Position numbers and translations under genes: made by a program. 64,000 nt of DNA, taken from contig CAWELN010000009.1 of assembly GCA_963809795.1 (NCBI GenBank), positions 62,001 through 126,000 of the forward strand. The letters run 5' to 3'. This document shows positions 35,629-45,041 of this stretch, in pieces. The notes under the pieces are model-generated. The model was not told the origin of the DNA. It was given only the letters and a program-made list of their open reading frames with translations, and ran no database searches. The number at the start of each line of letters is the position of its first letter. The first letter of the stretch is position 1. The DNA is from DASUAS01 sp963809795 (GTDB taxonomy: Bacteria; Actinomycetota; Acidimicrobiia; IMCC26256; DASPTH01).

Positions 35629-36558
35629 TTGCCCGCCCTCCCGAAACGCACGCCGTACTACGCGTACCGCGCCGGTGCCGAGATCGCCCGCGTGCTGCCC
35701 GAGCCGCTGGGCGCCCCGCTGGCGCGCGAGGCGGCGGCCATGATCGGGAACGCATTCATGACCGAGCGGCGCGAACAGGTGGTACGCAACCTGCGCCGCG
35801 TGCACGGGCGCGGGTTCTCCGGCCCCGAGTTGCGGCGGGAGGTGACCGCGACCTTCGAGTCGTACGGTCGCTACTTCTACGAGCTGTTCCGCTTGCCCAC
35901 CTACGAGCCCGCATGGATCGAAGGGCATTTCCGCTGCGTCGGCCTGGAGCACATCGCGGCGGGCGTGGCCGACGGCCGGGGCGCGGTGCTGGCGCTGCCC
36001 CATCTCGGGAACTGGGACTTCGCCGGCGCCTGGCTCGCGCAGCAGCAGGGGTACACCGTCACCGTGGTCGCGGAGCCGGTGGAGCCGCCCGAGCTGTTCG
36101 ACTGGTTCGTCGAGACGCGTGCGCGCCTGGGGATGCGGGTGATCCCGCTCGGGCCGTCGGCGGGCACCGAGGTCCTCAAGGCGGTGCGCGCCAACGAGGT
36201 GGTGTGCCTCCTCGCCGACCGCGACCTCACCGGCGACGGCATCGCGGTCGAGTTCTTCGGGGAGTGCACCACGCTCCCCGGCGGCCCCGCGCTGGTCGCC
36301 CTCCGCGGCGGCGCGCCCTTGCTCGCGGCCGGGTGCTACTTCCGCGACCACGGCCGCCACGAGACGCACATCCTCCCGCCGGTGCCGGCGGCGCGTTCGG
36401 GACGCCTCCGGGACGACCTCGCCCGGGTCACCCAGGACCTCGCGCACCGGTTCGAGGACCTCATCCGGGAGGCGCCCACCCACTGGCACCTGCTGCAGCC
36501 CAACTGGCCCAGCGACCGCGGCTCCGACCCTGCCGCGGCGCGCTCCGGGGTGGGATGA
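35629..36558 (+). CDS. patA: Phosphatidylinositol mannoside acyltransferase (PatA-like, LPLAT family)
   Basis: Lysophospholipid-acyltransferase-like enzyme related to LpxL/HtrB, expected to acylate a mannose of PIM1 or PIM2. The catalytic HX4D motif is HLGNWD (in VLALPHLGNWDFAGAWLA). Further family markers are RREQVVRNLRRVHG, LLADRDLTGDGIAVEFFGE and HWHLLQPNW. The TTG 35629 start gives 309 residues, the usual length. It lies between pgsA and pimA in a likely operon. Confidence 0.9.
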   Translation: MPALPKRTPYYAYRAGAEIARVLPEPLGAPLAREAAAMIGNAFMTERREQVVRNLRRVHGRGFSGPELRREVTATFESYGRYFYELFRLPTYEPAWIEGHFRCVGLEHIAAGVADGRGAVLALPHLGNWDFAGAWLAQQQGYTVTVVAEPVEPPELFDWFVETRARLGMRVIPLGPSAGTEVLKAVRANEVVCLLADRDLTGDGIAVEFFGECTTLPGGPALVALRGGAPLLAAGCYFRDHGRHETHILPPVPAARSGRLRDDLARVTQDLAHRFEDLIREAPTHWHLLQPNWPSDRGSDPAAARSGVG

Positions 36559-36565
36559 TCACGCG

Positions 36566-37720
36566 GTGGGGAGGGAAGCCCGTCTGAGGGTCATGCTGTC
36601 GTGCCCGTACTCGCTGACGCTGTTCGGCGGGGTGCAGGGTCAGGTGCTCGGGCTCGCCCGCGCCCTGCGCGAGGTCGGGGTCGACGCCCGCATCGTCGCT
36701 CCCTGCGACGGTCCTCCGCCCGAGCCGGGCATCACCACCGTCGGTCCGAGCACCCGGATGCCCAGCAACGGCTCGGTGGCGCCGATCGCCAGCGGCCGGG
36801 CCGTCGCCCGGCGCACCATCGAGGCGTTGCGCACGTTCCAGCCCGACGTGCTCCACCTCCACGAGCCGTTGTCGCCCGGCCCCAACCACGCCGCACTCGT
36901 CGGCACCACCCTGCCCGCCGTCGGCACCTTCCACTCCGCCCGCGCCGGCCGCAACGGCTGGTACGAGACCTTCCGGCCCGGCCTCAAGCCGATGATGCGC
37001 CGCCTGGCCGTGTCGACCGCGGTCTCCGAGGAGGCCAAGCGCCAGGTCACCCAGACCTTCGGCGGCGAGTGCGAGATCGTGCCGAACGGGGTCGACGTCC
37101 CCAGCCTCGCCACCGGCCCGGTGACGCCGTCGGTGGCGCCGGCGATCCTCTTCGTCGGCCGGCACGAGCGCCGGAAAGGCCTGGAGGTGCTGCTGGACGC
37201 GTTCGCCGGCCTCGAGCGCGATGCCGACCTGTGGGTCATCGGCGACGGCCCCAACCACGACGCGCTGCGCGGGCGGCGGGTGCCGCGGGTCGAGTGGCTC
37301 GGGCGGGTGTCGGAGGAGGAGAAGCAGGCCCGCTTGCGCGGCGCCACCATCGCGTGCTTCCCGGCGCTCGACGGCGAGTCGTTCGGCGTGGTGCTCCTCG
37401 AGGCCATGGCGGCCGGGACGCCGGTCGTGGCCTCCGACATCGACGGCTACCGCGCGGTGTCCCGCTCCGACCAGGAGGCGATGCTGGTCCCACCGGGCGA
37501 CGCCGACGCGCTCCGCACCGGGTTGCGGGTGCTGCTCGACGATCCCGGTCGGCGGGCCGCGCTGGTCGTCGAGGGCCGTCGCCGGGCCGACGAGTTCTCC
37601 ATGGCCCACGTCGCCGAGCGCTTCCTGCCCTTGTACGAACGGGCGCTGGCGGCGCCCCGTGCGTCGCGGTCGAAGCGAGCTCGGAGGCGGGACGGCGAGC
37701 GGAGTCGACCATCAAGCTGA
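36566..37720 (+). CDS. pimA: Phosphatidylinositol alpha-mannosyltransferase (PimA, GT4)
   Basis: GT-B glycosyltransferase that transfers the first mannose from GDP-mannose to phosphatidylinositol. Residues include SLTLFGGVQGQVLGLARAL, the acceptor-side DVLHLHEPLSPG, STAVSEEAKRQ, ILFVGRHERRKGLEVLL, and the donor-binding ESFGVVLLEAMAAGTPVVAS. Length is 384 residues. The C-terminal about 14 residues (RDGERSRPSS end) are encoded by a copy of the dispersed repeat found also at 52391-52530. Equivalent to mycobacterial Rv2610c by sequence and position. Confidence 0.9.
   Translation: MGREARLRVMLSCPYSLTLFGGVQGQVLGLARALREVGVDARIVAPCDGPPPEPGITTVGPSTRMPSNGSVAPIASGRAVARRTIEALRTFQPDVLHLHEPLSPGPNHAALVGTTLPAVGTFHSARAGRNGWYETFRPGLKPMMRRLAVSTAVSEEAKRQVTQTFGGECEIVPNGVDVPSLATGPVTPSVAPAILFVGRHERRKGLEVLLDAFAGLERDADLWVIGDGPNHDALRGRRVPRVEWLGRVSEEEKQARLRGATIACFPALDGESFGVVLLEAMAAGTPVVASDIDGYRAVSRSDQEAMLVPPGDADALRTGLRVLLDDPGRRAALVVEGRRRADEFSMAHVAERFLPLYERALAAPRASRSKRARRRDGERSRPSS
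37679..37717 (+). repeat. Dispersed repeat copy at the 3' end of pimA
   Basis: About 39 bp including GGGACGGCGAGCGGAGTCGA, closely matching 52411-52452 (few substitutions and three one- or two-base gaps). It overlaps the last codons of pimA and ends at its stop codon. Confidence 0.65.
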
Positions 37721-37731
37721 GCGCCCGCAGG

Positions 37732-37737
37732 TAGAGT
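37732..37737 (+). promoter_or_regulatory. Putative -10 box for lemA (leaderless)
   Basis: TAGAGT ends 6 nt before the lemA ATG; no Shine-Dalgarno sequence lies between. Confidence 0.45.
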
Positions 37738-37743
37738 GCAGGC

Positions 37744-38295
37744 ATGGTTGCAGTCATCGTGATCGTCGTGGTCGTGCTGCTGCTGTTGTTGTTCTTCTGG
37801 CTGGGCTACAACGGCCTGGTCAAGCGGCGGAACCAGGTCGACAACGCCTGGTCGCAGATCGACGTGCAGCTGAAGCGTCGGCACGACCTCATCCCGAACC
37901 TGGTCGAGACGGTCAAGGGCTACGCCGCCCACGAGCGCGGCACGTTCGAAGCCGTCACCGCGGCACGGGCCAACGCGATCAACGCGCAGAGCCCCGCCGC
38001 GCAGGCCCAGGCGGAGAACGTCCTGAGCGGCGCGCTGAAGAGCCTGTTCGCGGTGGCCGAGGCCTACCCGGACCTCAAGGCGAACCAGAACTTCCTGAAC
38101 CTGCAGGAGGAGCTGACCAGCGCCGAGGACCGCGTCGCCTACGCGCGGCAGTTCTACAACGACAGCGTCCTCAGCTACAACACGCAGATCCAGAAGTTCC
38201 CCACCGTGTTGCTGGCCGGGTGGTTCCACTTCGAGAAGCGCGAGTTCTTCGACGCCGCGCCCGAGGACACCGAGACGCCCCAGGTCCAGTTCTAG
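37744..38295 (+). CDS. lemA: LemA family protein
   Basis: 183 residues: one N-terminal membrane helix of Val/Leu/Phe followed by the LemA helical bundle (WLGYNGLVKRRNQVDNAWSQ, DVQLKRRHDLIPNLVETVKG, AYPDLKANQNFLNLQEELTS, ARQFYNDSVLSYNT). Function is unclear; LemA is often paired with HtpX or other membrane proteases, as here. Confidence 0.93.
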   Translation: MVAVIVIVVVVLLLLLFFWLGYNGLVKRRNQVDNAWSQIDVQLKRRHDLIPNLVETVKGYAAHERGTFEAVTAARANAINAQSPAAQAQAENVLSGALKSLFAVAEAYPDLKANQNFLNLQEELTSAEDRVAYARQFYNDSVLSYNTQIQKFPTVLLAGWFHFEKREFFDAAPEDTETPQVQF

Positions 38296-38382
38296 CCAGC
38301 CTGCGCTGATCGGCGCCGCGCGCTCGACCCCCACGGGAGCGCCGCGGCGACGGAGCGCCATTCCTCAGACAGGTCGACTTCC

Positions 38383-39291
38383 GTGAACGAGCAGATCGCG
38401 CGCAACAAGCGGCGCACGTTCCTCATGCTGTTCGGCTTCGTCGTCATCATCACGCTGGTGGCGGCGGCGCTCGTGCTGCTCTTCGGTGGCGGCTGGGTCG
38501 GGGTGATCATCGCGTTCGTCATCGCGTTGGCGCTCGCATGGGGCTCGTACTTCAACTCCGACAAGATCGCGATCGCGGCCAGCCGGGCGCAACCGGCCGA
38601 CGAGAACGAGTACCGCCGCTACCACAACCTGGTCGAAGGTCTCTGCATCGCCGCCGGGCTGCCCAAGCCGAAGCTCTTCGTGGTCGACGATCCCGCCCCC
38701 AACGCGTTCGCGACCGGTCGCAACCCGAAGCACTCGTCGCTGGCGGTCACGACCGGCCTGCTCGACGTCATGAACCGGGTCGAGCTCGAGGGCGTGCTCG
38801 CGCACGAGCTGTCGCACATCAAGAACTACGACATCCTCGTCACGACGATCGCGGTGACCGCAGTCGGCACGATCGCGCTGATCTCCGACATCGGCTTGCG
38901 CTTCGCGTTCTGGGGCGGCATGAGCGACCGGCGCGACAACAACGGCGACTCGGGGCCGATCGGGGCGATCATCGCCATCGCCTCGCTCGCGATCCTGCTG
39001 CTGGCGCCCTTCGCCGGCTACCTCATGCAGATGGCCATGAGCCGCAACCGGGAGTACCTCGCCGATGCGAGCGGCGTGCAGCTGACGCGGTATCCACCAG
39101 GACTGATCTCGGCCCTGGAAAAGTTGCGGGATGACCACGCGGTGGTGCACCACGCGACCAAGGCCACGGCCCAGATGTGGATCGAGCAGCCGCTCGAGAC
39201 CGACGAGAAGAAGCCCGGTTCCCGGTTCAACAAGCTGTTCGACACCCACCCACCCCTCGAGGACCGCATCCGGCGGTTGCAGGAGATGTAA
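38383..39291 (+). CDS. htpX: M48-family membrane metalloprotease HtpX
   Basis: Zinc protease involved in membrane-protein quality control. Catalytic motif HELSHIKNYD (HExxH) with the third ligand Glu in NREYLADASGVQLTRYP. Two N-terminal membrane segments (LFGFVVIITLVAAALVLLFG and WVGVIIAFVIALALAWG) and two further ones after the active site. It ends DTHPPLEDRIRRLQEM, the usual HtpX C-terminus. GTG 38383, 302 residues. Follows lemA, a common pair. Confidence 0.94.
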   Translation: MNEQIARNKRRTFLMLFGFVVIITLVAAALVLLFGGGWVGVIIAFVIALALAWGSYFNSDKIAIAASRAQPADENEYRRYHNLVEGLCIAAGLPKPKLFVVDDPAPNAFATGRNPKHSSLAVTTGLLDVMNRVELEGVLAHELSHIKNYDILVTTIAVTAVGTIALISDIGLRFAFWGGMSDRRDNNGDSGPIGAIIAIASLAILLLAPFAGYLMQMAMSRNREYLADASGVQLTRYPPGLISALEKLRDDHAVVHHATKATAQMWIEQPLETDEKKPGSRFNKLFDTHPPLEDRIRRLQEM

Positions 39292-40398
39292 GTGAAGCAC
39301 CGTCGATCATGGCATCTCGGAGGCATCGCGGCGGTTGCCGCGGCGGTGGCGCTGGCGGCATCGGCATGCGGGGGTGGTTCCGGGGCCGCGACCCCGAAGC
39401 GGACGACCACGACCACGGCGGCGACCACCACGACGGTGGCCGTCCCGGTCGCGCCGCTCACCGGCCTGGCCGATCCCAGTGGCGCCAGCCTCACCCGGCC
39501 CGCGCTGTCGGTGAAGGTGGAGAACACCGACGCCGCCCGGCCCCAGGCCGGCATCGACCAGGCCGACGTCCTCTACGAAGAGGTGGTCGAAGGCAACATC
39601 ACCCGCTTCGTCGCCATCTTCAACTCCACCGTGCCCGACGTGATCGGCCCGGTGCGGTCGGTCCGCCAGGAGGACCCCGACATCGTCTGGCCCCTCGGCG
39701 GCGTCTTCGCCTACTCGGGGGGCGCGCCGGTCAACGTCGACGCCATCAACGCGGCGCCGGTGCACGCGGTCGACGAGGACGCCGCCGGCAGCGCGATGGT
39801 CCGCAACGAGCCGAGCCAGCCGCCCCGCGACGCGCCGCACAACCTCTACGGCCTCGGCCCGGCCCTCGTCGCGCTCGGCGGCGACCCCAAGCCGCCGAAG
39901 GCGCTGTTCCAGTACCTCCCCTCGGGCTCACCGGCCGTGACCGGTCGCAACGTGCTCGGCTTCCACGTCGGCTTCGACGCCGGGTACGACCCCACGTGGA
40001 TCTTCGACCGCGCCACCGACACGTGGCAGCGGTCGATCGACGGGGCCCCGTCGATGGTCACGGGACCGGGTCGCATCGCGCCCACCAACGTGGTGGTGCA
40101 GTTCACGCCGTACAGCGGTGAGGCCGAGGGGCAGACCGTCGGCGAGGGCGACGTCTGGGTGTTCACCGACGGCACGGTGCGCCCCGGCCGGTGGGTCCGC
40201 CCCGACAAGACCCAGCCCGCCCGCTACGTCGACGCCACCGGCCAGCCCATCCTGCTGCGGCCCGGCCGCACCTGGGTCGAGCTGCTGCCGACCGACCGCA
40301 CCGTCGACGTGACCGACGCCCCGGCGCCCGCCACCACGGTGCCGCCGGTGACCGCGGCGCCGGCCCAGGCGACCAGCCAGAGGAAGAAGCAGAAGTAG
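39292..40398 (+). CDS. DUF3048 lipoprotein (YerB-like)
   Basis: Starts at GTG 39292 directly after the htpX stop. Basic start, hydrophobic core and a lipobox with Cys in LAASACGGG predict a lipoprotein of 368 residues. A Thr-rich linker follows. The DUF3048 core has RPALSVKVENTDAARPQAG, ADVLYEEVVEGNITRFVAIF, IGPVRSVRQEDPDI, and near the end WVFTDGTVRPGRWVRPDKTQ. Cell-surface family of unknown function in Gram-positives. The tail is Pro/Thr/Lys-rich. Confidence 0.9.
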   Translation: MKHRRSWHLGGIAAVAAAVALAASACGGGSGAATPKRTTTTTAATTTTVAVPVAPLTGLADPSGASLTRPALSVKVENTDAARPQAGIDQADVLYEEVVEGNITRFVAIFNSTVPDVIGPVRSVRQEDPDIVWPLGGVFAYSGGAPVNVDAINAAPVHAVDEDAAGSAMVRNEPSQPPRDAPHNLYGLGPALVALGGDPKPPKALFQYLPSGSPAVTGRNVLGFHVGFDAGYDPTWIFDRATDTWQRSIDGAPSMVTGPGRIAPTNVVVQFTPYSGEAEGQTVGEGDVWVFTDGTVRPGRWVRPDKTQPARYVDATGQPILLRPGRTWVELLPTDRTVDVTDAPAPATTVPPVTAAPAQATSQRKKQK

Positions 40399-40417
40399 GC
40401 CGCGCCGGACCGGCCGG

Positions 40418-40423
40418 TACCAT
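40418..40423 (+). promoter_or_regulatory. Putative -10 box for pdxS (leaderless)
   Basis: TACCAT ends 7 nt before the pdxS ATG. No RBS is present. Confidence 0.5.
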
Positions 40424-40430
40424 TGGTCCC

Positions 40431-41315
<885 letters not shown>

Positions 41316-41336
41316 CGATCGTGAGGCCTCCAGGCC

Positions 41337-41909
41337 ATGAAGGTGGGCGTGCTGGCCCTGCAGGGGGCGTTCCGCGAGCATCGTGAGGTGCTCGACGCGC
41401 TCGGCGTCGAAGCGGTCGACGTGCGCACGCCCGAGCAGCTGGGCGCGCTCGACGCGCTGATCCTGCCGGGAGGCGAGTCGACGACGATGAGCAAGCTGCT
41501 CGACACGTCGTCGCTGCGCGCGCCGGTCGCCGACCTGCTCGCCGACGGTCTGCCCGTCCTCGGCACGTGCGCGGGCATGATCCTGCTGGCGCGCGACGTG
41601 GTCGACGGCCGGGCCGACCAGGTGTCGTTCGGCGCCATCGACGTCGCCGTCCGCCGCAACGCGTACGGGCGCCAGCGTGACTCGTTCGAGGCCGCATTGG
41701 AGGTCGACGGGCTCACCGGCGGCCCGTTCCCGGGCGTGTTCATCCGCGCGCCGCGGATCGAGACCGCGGGCCCCGGCATCGAGATCCTCGCCCGGTACGA
41801 GGGCGACCCCGTGCTGGCGCGGCAACGACACGTGTGGGTCGCCAGCTTCCACCCGGAGCTGTCCGGCGACCTCCGGCTCCACGAGCAGTTCCTGTCGAAC
41901 ATCGCCTGA
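41337..41909 (+). CDS. pdxT: Pyridoxal 5'-phosphate synthase glutaminase subunit PdxT
   Basis: Class I glutamine amidotransferase supplying ammonia to PdxS. The nucleophile Cys is in VLGTCAGMILLA; the His-Glu pair in VASFHPELSGD. LPGGESTTMSKLL and the N-terminal KVGVLALQGAFREH are diagnostic. 190 residues, ATG 41337. No acyl-CoA thioesterase lies between pdxS and pdxT, unlike in mycobacteria. Confidence 0.96.
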   Translation: MKVGVLALQGAFREHREVLDALGVEAVDVRTPEQLGALDALILPGGESTTMSKLLDTSSLRAPVADLLADGLPVLGTCAGMILLARDVVDGRADQVSFGAIDVAVRRNAYGRQRDSFEAALEVDGLTGGPFPGVFIRAPRIETAGPGIEILARYEGDPVLARQRHVWVASFHPELSGDLRLHEQFLSNIA

Positions 41910-41941
41910 CCGACCGCGCCCGACGTAGAAAGAGCACTCTC

Positions 41942-42694
41942 ATGAGCGGACACTCCAAGTGGCATTCCATCAAGCACGCCAAGGGCGCGGCCGACGCCGC
42001 CCGCGGCAAGACCTTCGCCCGGCTGGCCCGGCAGATCGAAGTCGCCGCGCGCGACGGCGGCGGCGACATGGAGGGCAACCCGACGCTGCGCTCGATGGTG
42101 CAGAAGGCGCGTGACGCGTCGATGCCCAAGGACAACATCGAGCGCGCCATCAAGCGGGGCACCGGCGAGCTCGAGGGCGTCACCTACGAGAGCGTCACCT
42201 ACGAGGGCTACGCCACCAACGGCGTCGCCGTCTACGTGGAGGCGCTCACCGACAACCGCAACCGCACCGGGGCCGAGGTGAAGAACGTGTTCACCCGGAA
42301 CGGCGGGTCGCTCGCGGAGCCGGGTGCGGTGGCGTGGCAGTTCGAGCGCAAGGGGGTGATCATCCTCGAGAAGTCGGCGGCCTCGGAGGACGACCTCATG
42401 CTCGCCGCGCTCGACGCCGGCGCCGAGGACATCACCGACCAGGGCGACACCTGGCAGGTGACCACCGCGCCGACCGACCTCCACGCAGTGCGCACCGCGC
42501 TCGACGAGGCCGGGATCACGATCACCAGCGCCGACCTCACGATGCTGCCGACGACCAGCGTCGAGCTGGACGAGGCGGGCAAGGCGAAGTCGGTGCTGCG
42601 CGTGATCGACGCGCTCGAGGAGCACGACGACGTCCAGAACGTCTACGCCAACTTCGACATCCCCGACGACGTCCTGCAATCGGTGTACGCATGA
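41942..42694 (+). CDS. yebC: YebC/PmpR family DNA-binding regulatory or translation-linked protein
   Basis: 250 residues beginning MSGHSKWHSIKHAKGAADAARGK, the YebC signature. Conserved: MPKDNIERAIKRGTGE, YEGYATNGVAVYVEALTDNRNR, FTRNGGSLAEPGAVAWQF. Members are DNA-binding regulators, and some assist translation of proline-rich stretches. It lies between pdxT and the ruvCAB genes, as widely conserved. Its stop overlaps the next ATG (ATGA). Confidence 0.95.
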   Translation: MSGHSKWHSIKHAKGAADAARGKTFARLARQIEVAARDGGGDMEGNPTLRSMVQKARDASMPKDNIERAIKRGTGELEGVTYESVTYEGYATNGVAVYVEALTDNRNRTGAEVKNVFTRNGGSLAEPGAVAWQFERKGVIILEKSAASEDDLMLAALDAGAEDITDQGDTWQVTTAPTDLHAVRTALDEAGITITSADLTMLPTTSVELDEAGKAKSVLRVIDALEEHDDVQNVYANFDIPDDVLQSVYA

Positions 42695-43101
42695 ACCTCG
42701 ACGACGCGCTCGCGTTCGTGCGCGAGCAACACGACGCGATCATGCTCACCCACCGGCGCGACGGGTCGCCGCAGATGTCACCCGTCGCGTGCGGCGTCGA
42801 CGCCGACGGGAAGATCGTGGTCAGCACGCGCGAGACCGCGCTGAAGACCAAGAACCTGCGACGCGACCGGCGCGTGTCGCTGTGTGTGATCACGCACGGG
42901 TTCTACGGCGACTGGATCCAGGTCGACGGCACCGCGGAGATCGTCTCGCTGCCCGACGCGATGGAGCGGTTGGTCGACTACTACCGGTCGCTCCGGGGCG
43001 AGCACCCCGACTGGGACGACTACCGCGCCGCCATGGTGCGCGAGCAGCGCGTCATCGTGCGGATCACGCCCGAGCGCGCCGGACCGGACCGCTCCGGTTG
43101 A
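42691..43101 (+). CDS. PPOX-class F420-dependent oxidoreductase
   Basis: 136 residues with a split beta-barrel flavin/F420-binding fold: AFVREQHDAIMLTHRRDGSPQMSPVACGVD, ETALKTKNLRRDRRVSLCVI, WIQVDGTAEIVSLPDAMERLVDYYRS. It resembles the Rv1155 group, which reduces or binds F420. Cofactor is inferred from the family and from the NpdG-type gene at 25111. It overlaps yebC by 4 bp. Confidence 0.85.
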   Translation: MNLDDALAFVREQHDAIMLTHRRDGSPQMSPVACGVDADGKIVVSTRETALKTKNLRRDRRVSLCVITHGFYGDWIQVDGTAEIVSLPDAMERLVDYYRSLRGEHPDWDDYRAAMVREQRVIVRITPERAGPDRSG

Positions 43102-43688
43102 GTGCCGCCGTCGCGATCCTGGCCGGAGGCCGGGGGTCGCGGCTCGGGGGTGACGCGTCGAAGCCGTTGCTCGAGTGGCGCGGTCGCCCCCTCGTCGCCT
43201 GGGCGGTGGACACCGCGTTGGCCTCCGGGCTCGCGCCGGTCCTGGTGGTCGTCGGGTACCGCGGCGACGAGGTCCGCGCCGCGCTCACCGGCCGCGACGT
43301 GCTCGTGGTCGACAACCCCGAATGGGAGGAGGGGATCGCGTCGAGCCTGCGCGCCGCGATCGCCACCCTCGAACCCGTTCCCGGCGTGGACGCGGTCGCC
43401 GTGGGCCTGGCCGACCAGCCGCTCGTGAGCGCCACCGCGTACGCCCGGCTCGCGGCCGCCGGCGGCGACGCACCCATCCGGGCCGCCCGCTACGACGGGC
43501 GGCCGGGCAATCCGGTGTGGCTGGCGCGTAGCCTCTGGCCCGAGGCCATGCAGTTGCGCGGCGACACCGGGGCCCGGACCCTCATGCGCGACGGCACCGT
43601 CGAGTGGATCGACTGCACCGACACCGGGAGCGCGGCCGACGTCGACACCCTCGAAGATCTCGAGCGACTGCAGCAGGAGGACCAGTGA
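43098..43688 (+). CDS. NTP transferase, MocA/MobA-like (molybdenum cofactor nucleotidyltransferase type)
   Basis: 196 residues. The nucleotide-binding motif AAVAILAGGRGSRLGGDASKPLLEWRGRPLV, then VVVGYRGDEVRAAL, VGLADQPLVSATAYARL and GRPGNPVWLARSLWP are typical of MocA-like cytidylyltransferases for molybdopterin. The closing DVDTLEDLERL is also characteristic. TTG 43098 overlaps the preceding stop. The coxG-like gene directly after it supports a link to CO-dehydrogenase-type molybdo-hydroxylases. Confidence 0.82.
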   Translation: MSAAVAILAGGRGSRLGGDASKPLLEWRGRPLVAWAVDTALASGLAPVLVVVGYRGDEVRAALTGRDVLVVDNPEWEEGIASSLRAAIATLEPVPGVDAVAVGLADQPLVSATAYARLAAAGGDAPIRAARYDGRPGNPVWLARSLWPEAMQLRGDTGARTLMRDGTVEWIDCTDTGSAADVDTLEDLERLQQEDQ

Positions 43689-44398
43689 AGATCGAAGACA
43701 GCTTCCGGGTCGAGGTGCCCGTCGAGGAGGCCTGGAAGGTGCTCCTCGACCTCGAGCGCATCGCCCCGTGCCTCCCGGGCGCGCAGCTCACCGAGGTCGA
43801 GGGCGACGAGTACCGCGGCACGGTGAAGATCAAGGTCGGCCCGATCACCGCGCAGTACAAGGGCGTGGCCAAGATCGAGGAGGCCGACGAGGCGAACCGC
43901 AAGGTGGTGCTCCAGGCCGAGGGCCGCGACACGCGCGGCCAGGGCAACGCGTCGGCCACGGTCACCGCCACGTTGGTGCCCGACGGCGACGGCACCACCG
44001 TGAACATCGACACCGACCTCAACATCACCGGCAAGGTCGCGCAGTTCGGCCGCGGCGTGATGGCCGACGTCTCGAGCAAGCTGCTCGGCCAGTTCGCCGA
44101 CAACCTCAAGCGAGACGTGCTGTCCGGTGGCGCGTCGCAGGCCGCGGAGAGCCCGGCGCCCGGCGCGGCGGCGACTGCGGCCGGCGCGGACACCGCGCCG
44201 ACGGAGGGAGGCGCCGGCACGACAGGCGTGAGGAAGGTCGAGAGCAAGGAAGCGGAGCCCATCGACCTGATGGACGCGGCCGGCGGATCGTTGGGGAAGC
44301 GGATCGGGCCGATCATCGCCGGCCTGGTGGTGCTGCTCGCGCTGCGTGCCGTCCTCAAGCGGCGCAAGCGCCGGAAGGTCCGCCACCCCGAGGCCTGA
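43685..44398 (+). CDS. CoxG-like SRPBCC-domain protein with a C-terminal membrane anchor
   Basis: 237 residues. Residues 1-150 are the CoxG/SRPBCC fold (FRVEVPVEEAWKVLLDLERI, APCLPGAQLTEVEGDEYRG, QFGRGVMADVSSKLLGQFAD). An Ala/Gly-rich linker leads to one C-terminal membrane helix (GPIIAGLVVLLALRAVL) and a basic tail. CoxG proteins recruit CO dehydrogenase to the membrane in carboxydotrophs; no coxMSL genes lie in the window, so the partner enzyme would be elsewhere. GTG overlaps the mocA-like stop. Confidence 0.85.
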   Translation: MKIEDSFRVEVPVEEAWKVLLDLERIAPCLPGAQLTEVEGDEYRGTVKIKVGPITAQYKGVAKIEEADEANRKVVLQAEGRDTRGQGNASATVTATLVPDGDGTTVNIDTDLNITGKVAQFGRGVMADVSSKLLGQFADNLKRDVLSGGASQAAESPAPGAAATAAGADTAPTEGGAGTTGVRKVESKEAEPIDLMDAAGGSLGKRIGPIIAGLVVLLALRAVLKRRKRRKVRHPEA

Positions 44399-44404
44399 CC
44401 CCTC

Positions 44405-44410
44405 TAGGAT
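44405..44410 (+). promoter_or_regulatory. Putative -10 box for ruvC (leaderless)
   Basis: TAGGAT ends 7 nt before GTG 44418, in the 19-bp gap after the coxG-like gene. Confidence 0.45.
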
Positions 44411-44417
44411 CGAACTC

Positions 44418-45041
44418 GTGTTCGATCCGTCCGAGAGGGAGGCGTCAGCCGGCGCGCCCCGGCTCGTCCTGGGCATCGACCCCGGCGTGTCCCGCTGTGG
44501 GTACGGCGTGGTGCGGCGTGACGGCTCGACGTTCCGGGCCGTCGCCTACGGCGTGATCCGCACGCCGCCGCGCGACGAGCTGTCGACCCGCCTGGCCACC
44601 CTGCTGCGCGAGCTCGACGCCCTCATGGTGGAGTTCCCGCCGATGGCGATGGCGGTCGAGCGGGTGCTCTTCCAGGTGAACACGCGCACCGCCATGTCGG
44701 TGGGCCAGGCGAGCGGGCTCGCGCTCGCGCTCGCCGGGCGCGCCGGGGTACCGGTCGTGCACTACAGCCCCAACGAGGTGAAGCTCGCGGTCGCCGGCGA
44801 CGGCGCCGCCGGCAAGTACGAGGTGCAGCAGATGGTGACCCGGCTCCTGCAGCTGGCCGACGTGCCCGATCCACCCGACGCCGCCGACGCGCTCGCGCTC
44901 GCGCTCTGCCACTGGTGGCGGGCCCCGCTCGCCGCCGCCGGTGCCGGGCCCGCAGGCCACGGCGGCGCGCCTTCGCGCGGCGCGTCGCCCCGGCTGGCGG
45001 AGGCCATCGCGGCCGCGGTGGCCAGGGAGGAGGCGAGGTGA
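44418..45041 (+). CDS. ruvC: Holliday junction endonuclease RuvC
   Basis: Resolves Holliday junctions. Catalytic acidic residues are visible in LGIDPGVSRCGYGVV, the Glu in MAVERVLFQVNTRTAMSVGQ, and the Asp pair in PPDAADALALALCHWW. 207 residues, with an Ala/Gly-rich C-terminal tail. GTG start after a -10 box; the stop overlaps the ruvA start. Confidence 0.95.
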   Translation: MFDPSEREASAGAPRLVLGIDPGVSRCGYGVVRRDGSTFRAVAYGVIRTPPRDELSTRLATLLRELDALMVEFPPMAMAVERVLFQVNTRTAMSVGQASGLALALAGRAGVPVVHYSPNEVKLAVAGDGAAGKYEVQQMVTRLLQLADVPDPPDAADALALALCHWWRAPLAAAGAGPAGHGGAPSRGASPRLAEAIAAAVAREEAR

